From contig NZ_BTTW01000002.1 in NCBI RefSeq assembly GCF_036245865.1, positions 558,001 through 622,000 on the forward strand: DNA of 64,000 nt, in the 5' to 3' direction. This document shows positions 55,839 to 64,000 of the stretch, one piece after another. The translations under genes and the position numbers were made by a program. The stretch comes from Corallococcus caeni. GTDB lineage: Bacteria > Myxococcota > Myxococcia > Myxococcales > Myxococcaceae. The first letter of the stretch is position 1. Every line of letters starts with the position of its first letter. The notes below the pieces were generated by a model. That model saw only the letters and a program-made list of their open reading frames with translations, ran no database searches and was not told the DNA's origin.

Positions 55839-55883
55839 CGGGACGGTGTGTCGGGCGCGGGCGGGGAGTATGGTGCTGCGCGC

Positions 55884-56972
55884 ATGGCCTCCATCGACCT
55901 CGCCACCCGCCTCGCCCAGACGACGCTCGAGTTGTGTCGCATCGACAGCCCCATTGGCCACGAGGGTCCCATCGCGGACCACGTGGAAGGCTGGGCGCTG
56001 AAGCACTTCCGCCGCGAGGAGGTCTTCCGCGTCGGGCACACGCTGCTGCTGGGGTCGCTGGAGGACCCGCGCCCCACGGTGGCGCTCATCGGCCACCTGG
56101 ACACGGTGCCCATGCACCCCGGGGACGTGGGCCGCGCGCCGCGCATCGAAGGGGAGCGCGTGCACGGGCTGGGCGCGTCCGACATGAAGGGCGGCGTCGC
56201 GGTGATGATGGCGCTGGCGGAGGACCTCAAGCGCGACGCGCTGCCCGTCAACGTGGCCTTCCTCCTGTACGAGCGCGAGGAGGGCGCCTATGCGGAGAGC
56301 GGCCTCATCCCGCTGTACGAGCAGCGGCCGGACCTGTCCCGCGTGAAGTTCGGCATCGCCATGGAGCCCACGGACGGCGTGGTGCAGGTGGGCTGCGTCG
56401 GCAGCATGCAGGTGACGGTCCGCTTCACGGGCAAGAGCGCGCACTCCGCGCGGCCGTGGCAGGGGGAGAACGCCATCCACAAGGCGGGGCCGCTGCTCAC
56501 GGAGCTGCTGGGGCGCGAGCGCGTGGAGGTGAACGTCGCGGGCTTCCCCTTCTATGAAGTCCTCAGCGCCACGCTGGCCAAGGGCGGCCGCGCGCGCAAC
56601 GTGGTGCCGGAGGCGTTCGAGCTGAACCTCAACTACCGCTTCGCGCCGGGCAAGAGCGTGGCGCAGGCGAAGGAGGACGTGCTGGCGCTGGTGGCGGGCC
56701 GCGCGGAGGTGGAGTTCACGGACGCGTCGCCCAGCGGGCCGGTGGCCGCGGGCAACCCGCTGTTCCAGCGGCTGATGGCGCTCACGGGGCTGCCGGCCGC
56801 GTCGAAGCAGGCGTGGACGGACGTGGCGCGCTTCGGCGAGTGGGGCGTGGACGCGGTGAACTTCGGGCCCGGTGAGACGGCGCAGGCGCACCAGCTCCAC
56901 GAGAGCGCGCCCATCCCTCCCCTGGCCGTCGCGTACGAGAAGCTGGCCGCGTTCCTGAAGGGCGCGGCGTAG
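55884..56972 (+). CDS. dapE: M20-family succinyl-diaminopimelate desuccinylase
   Basis: A 362-residue zinc hydrolase of the M20 family that removes succinate from N-succinyl-LL-diaminopimelate. Metal-site motifs are intact: ALIGHLDTVPM (His, Asp), LGASDMKGGVAVMM (bridging Asp) and YEREEGAYAESG (the catalytic and metal Glu pair). The dimerisation domain lies at about 180-290 (FTGKSAHSARPWQGENAIHK). The start ATG at 55884 begins MASIDLATR. Clustering with dapD supports DapE over other M20 peptidases, although the intervening ChrR-like gene is unrelated to lysine synthesis. Confidence 0.92.
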   Translation: MASIDLATRLAQTTLELCRIDSPIGHEGPIADHVEGWALKHFRREEVFRVGHTLLLGSLEDPRPTVALIGHLDTVPMHPGDVGRAPRIEGERVHGLGASDMKGGVAVMMALAEDLKRDALPVNVAFLLYEREEGAYAESGLIPLYEQRPDLSRVKFGIAMEPTDGVVQVGCVGSMQVTVRFTGKSAHSARPWQGENAIHKAGPLLTELLGRERVEVNVAGFPFYEVLSATLAKGGRARNVVPEAFELNLNYRFAPGKSVAQAKEDVLALVAGRAEVEFTDASPSGPVAAGNPLFQRLMALTGLPAASKQAWTDVARFGEWGVDAVNFGPGETAQAHQLHESAPIPPLAVAYEKLAAFLKGAA

Positions 56973-56997
56973 CGGTCCGCGTGACCGCCGTGCGCTC

Positions 56998-57019
56998 CGA
57001 GGCCGGATTTTCGGCCTCG
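56998..57019 (+). terminator. Terminator-like hairpin after dapE
   Basis: CGAGGCCG (56998-57005) pairs perfectly with CGGCCTCG (57012-57019) around a T-rich loop GATTTT. There is no T tail. It lies 26 bp past the dapE stop and may end the dap transcript. Confidence 0.5.
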
Positions 57020-57136
57020 CGCGGGATGTAGCACCGCGCGCATTCGTCAAGTGGAGTGCATCTGCATGGTGGGGCATGCGTGCACTTCTGGCGGATGCGC
57101 TTACCCTTCAGGTGTTGTCATCCCTGGAGGTTGTTG

Positions 57137-57562
57137 ATGCACGCCGAGTCGAACATGCAGGACCCGAACGGAACCCCGTCGTCCAACACGATGCTGCCGG
57201 TCGGTGAGGCGACGTCCGCCACGCCGTCGCGCCGCCGCTCCTCCGGCGCGCGCAAGGGCGCCCGCAAGGCGTCGTCCCGTCGCACGGGGGCCGCGAAGAA
57301 GGCGACCGCCAGGCGCACCACGGCGAAGAAGGCCGCGGGCAAGCGCACCGCGAAGAAGGCCGCCGGCAAGCGCGGCACCGCGAAGCGTGGCGCCGCGAAG
57401 AAGGCCACCGCGAAGCGTGGCGCCCGCAAGGCTCCGGCCCGCCGCGCCGCCGCCGGCCGCACCGCCCGCAAGACGTCCAGCCGTGGCACGTCCGCGCGCA
57501 AGACGTCCGCTCGCAAGACGTCCGCTCGCAAGAGCCCGTCGCGCCGCTCCACGCGCCGCTAG
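57137..57562 (+). CDS. Histone H1-like Lys/Arg/Ala-rich DNA-binding protein
   Basis: A 141-residue very basic protein. The start at 57137 follows CTGGAGG; the longer frame from 57056 has no ribosome site. After about 45 polar residues the rest is tandem AKK/AGKR/KTSAR-type repeats, for example KKAAGKRTAKKAAGKRGTAK and KTSARKTSARKTSARK. This composition is that of histone H1 C-terminal tails and of bacterial proteins such as AlgP or HctB. It would condense DNA, perhaps in stationary-phase or spore chromosomes; that is inference. Flanking hairpins make it monocistronic, and the geosmin locus follows. Confidence 0.85.
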   Translation: MHAESNMQDPNGTPSSNTMLPVGEATSATPSRRRSSGARKGARKASSRRTGAAKKATARRTTAKKAAGKRTAKKAAGKRGTAKRGAAKKATAKRGARKAPARRAAAGRTARKTSSRGTSARKTSARKTSARKSPSRRSTRR

Positions 57563-57584
57563 CACTCCCTTCGCTGGCGGAACC

Positions 57585-57625
57585 GCGGGGAGCCGGCTGT
57601 CCCTTGAAAGGGATGCGCTCCCCGC
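57585..57625 (+). terminator. Nested hairpin after the H1-like gene
   Basis: GCGGGGAGC (57585-57593) pairs perfectly with GCTCCCCGC (57617-57625). An inner stem, TCCCTT with AAGGGA, sits inside the loop. There is no T tract, but the stability and position 22 bp past the stop suggest a terminator. Confidence 0.55.
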
Positions 57626-60132
<2,507 letters not shown>

Positions 60133-60185
60133 GTTCAACCGCAGTCCGAACCCTTTTGAATCCTTAACCTGGAGACGGTGACCCC

Positions 60186-61583
60186 ATGTCCAATGACCTG
60201 AAGAAGTTCGACGACAACAACCAGAGCCTTGGAACGCAGGCGGCGCGCCAGCTGGCGACGACGACCAAGTCCGAGCCGCAGATGCAGGGCATCTCCTCGC
60301 GGTGGCTGCTCAAGCTGCTGCCGTGGGTGCAGGTGTCCGGCGGCACGTACCGCGTCAACCGCCGCATGACCTACGCGGTGGGCGACGGCCGCGTCACCTT
60401 CACCAGCACCGGCGCCAAGGTGCAGGTGATTCCCCAGGAGCTGGGCGAGCTGCCCCTGCTGCGCGGCTACGAGGACGTGGACGCGCTCACCGCGCTGGCC
60501 AACCGCTTCGTGCAGAAGGAGTACAAGGCCGGTGAGGTCATCACCGAGGCCGGCAAGGAAGCGGACTCCATCGTCCTCATCGCCCACGGCAAGGTGAACC
60601 GCATCGGCACCGGCAAGTACGGCGAGCCGCTGGTGCTGGAGACGCTGGCGGACGGCGACCACTACAGCTACCAGGCGCTGCTGGAGTCGCAGGACTACTG
60701 GCAGTTCACGGCGAAGGCCGTCACGCCCGTCATCGCGCTCATCCTCCAGCAGTCCGCCTTCGAGGCGGTGGTGGCGCAGGTGCCGTCGCTGCAGAAGCAC
60801 ATCGAAGACTTCAAGGCCCGCTCCCGGAAGAAGCAGGACACCTCCGGCCAGAAGGCCATCGAGCTGGCCGCCGGCCACCACGGCGAGCCCGTGCTGCCCG
60901 GCACCTACGTGGACTACGAGACGCACCCGCGCGAGTACGAGCTGGCCGTCGCGCAGACCGTGCTGCAGATCCACACGCGCGTCGCGGACCTCTTCAACGA
61001 CCCCATGAACCAGACGCAGCAGCAGCTGCGGCTGACGGTGGAGGCGCTGAAGGAGCGCAAGGAGCACGAGCTCATCAACAACCGCGAGTTCGGCCTGCTG
61101 CACAACGCGGACCTGAAGCAGCGCATCCACACCCGCTCCGGCGCCCCGACGCCGGACGACATGGACGAGCTCCTGGCCACGGTGTGGAAGGAGCCGTCGT
61201 TCTTCCTGGCCCACCCGCGCGCCATCGCCGCGTTCGGGCAGGAGTGCAACAAGCGCGGCATCTACCCCACCAGCATCGACATGAACGGGAACATGATCCC
61301 CGCGTGGCGCGGCATCCCCATCGTGTCCTGCAACAAGCTGCCCATCAGCGAGTCGCGCACCACGTCCATCATGCTGATGCGCGTGGGTGAGAAGAACCAG
61401 GGCGTCGTCGGCCTGCACCAGGCGGGCATCCCGGATGAGATCGAGCCCAGCCTCAACGTCCGGTTCATGGGCATCAACGAGAAGGCCATCATGAACTACC
61501 TGGTGACGGCGTACTTCTCCGCGGCGGTGCTCACCCCGGACGCGCTCGGCATCCTGGAGAGCGTGGAGCTGGGCCGCTCGTAG
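60186..61583 (+). CDS. Family 2B encapsulin shell protein, paralogue 1
   Basis: A 465-residue HK97-fold encapsulin of family 2B. The N-terminal arm includes [15 protein letters not shown] (14-28) and [21 protein letters not shown] cyclic-nucleotide-binding-like domain is inserted at about 90-210 ([20 protein letters not shown] and [14 protein letters not shown]). The rest is the E-loop/P-/A-domain core ([52 protein letters not shown]). The phosphate-cassette position reads YSYQA, far from the canonical GE...R pattern, so nucleotide binding is doubtful. It lies 53 bp after geoA, behind CTGGAGACGG, and 33 bp before the second shell gene. Confidence 0.93.
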   Translation: MSNDLKKFDDNNQSLGTQAARQLATTTKSEPQMQGISSRWLLKLLPWVQVSGGTYRVNRRMTYAVGDGRVTFTSTGAKVQVIPQELGELPLLRGYEDVDALTALANRFVQKEYKAGEVITEAGKEADSIVLIAHGKVNRIGTGKYGEPLVLETLADGDHYSYQALLESQDYWQFTAKAVTPVIALILQQSAFEAVVAQVPSLQKHIEDFKARSRKKQDTSGQKAIELAAGHHGEPVLPGTYVDYETHPREYELAVAQTVLQIHTRVADLFNDPMNQTQQQLRLTVEALKERKEHELINNREFGLLHNADLKQRIHTRSGAPTPDDMDELLATVWKEPSFFLAHPRAIAAFGQECNKRGIYPTSIDMNGNMIPAWRGIPIVSCNKLPISESRTTSIMLMRVGEKNQGVVGLHQAGIPDEIEPSLNVRFMGINEKAIMNYLVTAYFSAAVLTPDALGILESVELGRS

Positions 61584-61616
61584 TCCGTCCCACTCTAGCG
61601 ACCCGGAGATTCTTCC

Positions 61617-63017
61617 ATGGCGAATCCAGTGAAGGACGTAGCGGCGCACGAAGGCCAGAGCCTCAGCACGGCCGGCGCGCGTCAGCTCGCGACGACGACG
61701 AAGACGCAGCCGGTGATGCAGGGCATCTCGCCCCGCTGGCTCCTGCGCGTGCTGCCGTGGGTGCAGGTGTCCGGCGGCACGTTCCGCGTCAATCGCCGGC
61801 TGACGTACACCGTGGGCGACGACCGGCTGAACTTCAGCAACGTCGGCGTCAAGGTGGAGGTCATCCCGCAGGAGCTGCTCAAGCTGCCGCTGATGCGGGG
61901 CTTCGAGGACGTGGATGACCTGCTCATGCGCACCCTGGCCAGCCGCTTCACGCAGCGGCAGGTCAAGGCGGGGGAGAACATCGTGGAGGCGGGCCAGTCC
62001 GCCGAGCACGTGTACCTGCTGGCGCACGGCAAGGCGCAGAAGCTGACGGCCGGCAAGTACGGCGACCCGGTGGTGCTGGACACGCTGGCGGACGGTGACC
62101 ACTTCGGCGACCAGGCGGTGGTGGAGTCGAACGACGTGTGGCCCTTCACCGTCAAGGCCCTCACGGCCTGCACGGTGATGGCGCTGCCGCAGGAGGTGTT
62201 CGAGTCCCTCATCGCCCAGTCCCCGGCGCTCAAGGCGCACGTGGACCGCTACAAGGCGAACCTCAAGAAGCCCCAGGACAAGGCGGGGCAGGCCGCCATC
62301 GCGCTGGCCGCCGGTCACCACGGCGAGCCCGCGCTGCCCGGCACCTTCGTGGACTACGAGCTGAAGCCGCGCGAGTACGAGCTGAGCGTGGCGCAGACCA
62401 TCCTGCGCGTGCACACCCGCGTCTCCGACATCTTCAACGACCCGATGAACCAGACCGCGGAGCAGCTGCGGCTGACCATCGAGGCGCTGAAGGAGCGCAA
62501 GGAGCACGAGCTCATCAACAACCCGGAGTTCGGGCTGCTGCACAACGCGGACCTGAAGCAGCGCATCAACACGCGCTCCGGCCCGCCGACGCCGGACGAC
62601 CTGGACGAGCTGCTGTCGCGCCGCCGCAAGACGCGCTTCATGCTGGCCCACCCGCGCGCCATCGCGGCGTTCGGCCGGGAGTGCAACAAGCGCGGCCTCT
62701 ACCCGACGGTGGTGGACGTGGAGGGGCAGAAGATGCAGGCGTGGCGCGGGGTGCCCATGCTCCCCTGCGACAAGCTCCCCATCACGCGGGAGAACACCAG
62801 CGCCATCATCGCCATGCGCATCGGTCCGGACGACCAGGGCGTCATCGGCCTGCACAACGCCGGCATCCCCGACGAGGTGGAGCCGAGCCTCACCGTGAAG
62901 CGCATGGCCGTCAACGACCAGGCCATCACGAACTACCTGGTGAGCACGTACTACTCCGCCGCCGTGCTCGTCCCGGACGCGCTGGGCGTGCTGGAGAACG
63001 TGGCGCTCGGCGGCTGA
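61617..63017 (+). CDS. Family 2B encapsulin shell protein, paralogue 2
   Basis: A 466-residue second shell protein, clearly related over its full length to the upstream gene: ARQLATTTK in the arm, [15 protein letters not shown], the identical [12 protein letters not shown] and [10 protein letters not shown], and [19 protein letters not shown]. Its inserted cyclic-nucleotide-binding-like domain (about 90-215) keeps a more family-like cassette, [15 protein letters not shown], with Asp where Glu is usual and no obvious Arg. The divergence suggests the two subunits co-assemble into one mixed shell or form alternative shells rather than being a recent duplication. It ends at a perfect terminator, closing the geoA-shell-shell operon. 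Confidence 0.93.
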   Translation: MANPVKDVAAHEGQSLSTAGARQLATTTKTQPVMQGISPRWLLRVLPWVQVSGGTFRVNRRLTYTVGDDRLNFSNVGVKVEVIPQELLKLPLMRGFEDVDDLLMRTLASRFTQRQVKAGENIVEAGQSAEHVYLLAHGKAQKLTAGKYGDPVVLDTLADGDHFGDQAVVESNDVWPFTVKALTACTVMALPQEVFESLIAQSPALKAHVDRYKANLKKPQDKAGQAAIALAAGHHGEPALPGTFVDYELKPREYELSVAQTILRVHTRVSDIFNDPMNQTAEQLRLTIEALKERKEHELINNPEFGLLHNADLKQRINTRSGPPTPDDLDELLSRRRKTRFMLAHPRAIAAFGRECNKRGLYPTVVDVEGQKMQAWRGVPMLPCDKLPITRENTSAIIAMRIGPDDQGVIGLHNAGIPDEVEPSLTVKRMAVNDQAITNYLVSTYYSAAVLVPDALGVLENVALGG

Positions 63018-63042
63018 AGCGGTTCACGTCGTGAAGCATGAG

Positions 63043-63079
63043 CGGGCCCGGTGCTCTTTGAGTGCACCGGGCCCGTTTC
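63043..63079 (+). terminator. Strong terminator of the geosmin/encapsulin operon
   Basis: CGGGCCCGGTGC (63043-63054) pairs perfectly over 12 bp with GCACCGGGCCCG (63064-63075) around TCTTTGAGT, then TTT. It lies 25 bp after the second shell gene and 34 bp before the stop of the convergent gene. Confidence 0.85.
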
Positions 63080-63112
63080 GCGTTCAGCGGCACCGCGCGA
63101 AGTCCCCCCGGT

Positions 63113-64000
63113 CTAGTACTTCACGCGCACCAGGAACACGTCGCCGCGCGTGGGCTTGAGCTTGTCCACGCCGAAGTCCGTGACGCGGTCCGTGTAGCCG
63201 AACAGGACCGCGTCCCCGTCCGGCATCAGCGTCACCGCCGGCACCGCCTCCACGCCGTACAGCTCGCCGCGCGCCTCCGGCGTGGCGCCCAGGAAGAGCC
63301 GCGACGCCAGGGGCTGACCCGTGGGGTCGAAGCGCTGGGTGAAGAGCTGCGCGGACCCCAGTCCGTCCGTGCCCGTGGTGCCGTTCTCCAGCCACGAGTA
63401 CGTGTAGCCCACCACCAGCACCTCGCCGGTGGAGTGGATGGCCACGCCCTGCACGGACGCGTCCACGCCCAGGTCGCGCGCCCAGCGCTCGGTGCCGTCC
63501 GCGCCCGTCACCACCACGAAGGGGCTGGGGCTGGAGGCGCCCTTCAGCGACGCGCCCGCCCAGGAGAAGCTGCCCTGGAAGTCGCCGCCCGCCACCACGT
63601 CTCCGGCGGCGTCGCGGCTCACGTCCCGGACGCTGCCCTTCACGCCCGGCCGCACCTTCGCCCAGCCGAGCGTGCCGTTCCCCCGGTACAGCGCCACGAA
63701 GGGGCTGCCCGAACCGGATCCCTGCGTGACGGTGGTGCCGAAGCGCACCGTGCCCACGTAGCGCCCCGCCACCGCCACGCTGCCGTCCGCGCCGGGTGAC
63801 AGGGACAGGGGCTCCGCGCCCGCGCCCTCGGACTCCGCGCTGCCCACGGCGAAGGCCCGCTCCGCCGTGCCGTCCGCGGCGAACACCGCCACGCCGGCCG
63901 AAGCGCCCCTCACCTCGTTGCCCAGGTCCACCGCGCCCGGCGCGGTATAGGCCACGTAGAGCCTTCCTTCCGCGTCCGCCGCCACGTCCTTCACCGTCAG
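63113..64000 (-). CDS. Beta-propeller-like repeat protein, 5' end beyond the window
   Basis: At least 293 residues of a protein cut by the window edge; the frame is open to position 64000, so the true start lies outside and the GTG at 63994 should not be taken as the start. It is made of about 45-50-residue repeats of beta strands with DGSVAVAGRYVGTVRFG, GDVVAGGDFQGSFSWAG and GEVLVVGYTYSWLENGTTG. Repeats of this kind are seen in SBBP-type or delta-60-like beta-propellers of secreted myxobacterial proteins. No enzyme motif is visible. It probably ends an exported or surface lipoprotein. Confidence 0.8.
   Translation of the reverse strand: MTVKDVAADAEGRLYVAYTAPGAVDLGNEVRGASAGVAVFAADGTAERAFAVGSAESEGAGAEPLSLSPGADGSVAVAGRYVGTVRFGTTVTQGSGSGSPFVALYRGNGTLGWAKVRPGVKGSVRDVSRDAAGDVVAGGDFQGSFSWAGASLKGASSPSPFVVVTGADGTERWARDLGVDASVQGVAIHSTGEVLVVGYTYSWLENGTTGTDGLGSAQLFTQRFDPTGQPLASRLFLGATPEARGELYGVEAVPAVTLMPDGDAVLFGYTDRVTDFGVDKLKPTRGDVFLVRVKY

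Noticed and set aside
60186-63017. Phage capsid genes or CRP-type regulators
   Set aside because: The HK97-like fold and cyclic-nucleotide-like domain occur in one chain in the family 2B encapsulin order, with no phage assembly genes and no helix-turn-helix.

Overview
The window reads as chromosomal DNA of a myxobacterium, most likely a Myxococcaceae member (Corallococcus/Myxococcus type). This rests on very high GC, strong third-position GC bias with long antisense shadow frames, many lipoproteins and outer-membrane barrels, hybrid histidine kinases, Uma2-type and DUF2804 proteins, and a geosmin locus. No rRNA, tRNA, prophage or insertion sequence was seen. Most of the window is ordinary core genome; a few segments look accessory.

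Layout. 0-7 kb: cold-shock protein, a small Lys/Arg-rich protein, a TM2-like protein, a MASE1-PAS hybrid kinase, a VTT-domain membrane protein, a LON-domain protein and glutamine-dependent NAD synthetase. 7-16 kb: an outer-membrane barrel with GTGGSG repeats, an FKBP/thioredoxin pair, a Uma2 protein, a secreted DNase-I-fold enzyme, a MarR regulator, a lipoprotein/EcsC pair, panD and an LEA-type lipoprotein. 16-23 kb: a lipoprotein alpha/beta hydrolase, a NatAB-type ABC exporter, DUF2804, and a lipoprotein ending in a phage-type S74 chaperone domain. 23-26.5 kb: three overlapping minus-strand genes (AAA ATPase, TOPRIM protein, CitE-like aldolase). The ATPase has visibly lower GC than its flanks and may be an acquired defence-type module.

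26.6-41 kb: PepN, a membrane protein, a cysteine-peptidase-like protein, a monofunctional transglycosylase, a DoxX/Tat-deacetylase pair facing a LysR gene, a lipoprotein/barrel pair, a DUF2156 protein, and an RsbQ-like hydrolase next to a PAS hybrid kinase. 41-47 kb: a Na+/H+ antiporter with a TrkA domain, then an operon of di-haem peroxidase, Tat metallophosphoesterase and SoxA-like cytochrome. 47.3-47.66 kb holds six copies of a palindromic repeat; a related perfect 27-bp palindrome lies at 41.3 kb. 47.8-57 kb: a large TM protein, mreB, a glycosyltransferase, a PLP decarboxylase, and dapD / ChrR-like zinc-cupin protein / dapE. 57-57.6 kb: a histone-H1-like basic protein.

The highlight is 57.9-63.0 kb: a two-domain geosmin synthase followed at once by two adjacent, divergent paralogues of the family 2B encapsulin shell protein, each with an internal cyclic-nucleotide-binding-like domain. 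The three genes run in one direction and end at a perfect 12-bp-stem terminator. This looks like a geosmin-producing protein nanocompartment with two kinds of shell subunit. The synthase carries the same short motif (SGLGxSAxR) in its interdomain linker and again at its C-terminus. That motif resembles a segment of the shell N-terminal arm, so it is a candidate cargo-loading signal. The window ends inside a minus-strand beta-propeller-like gene.
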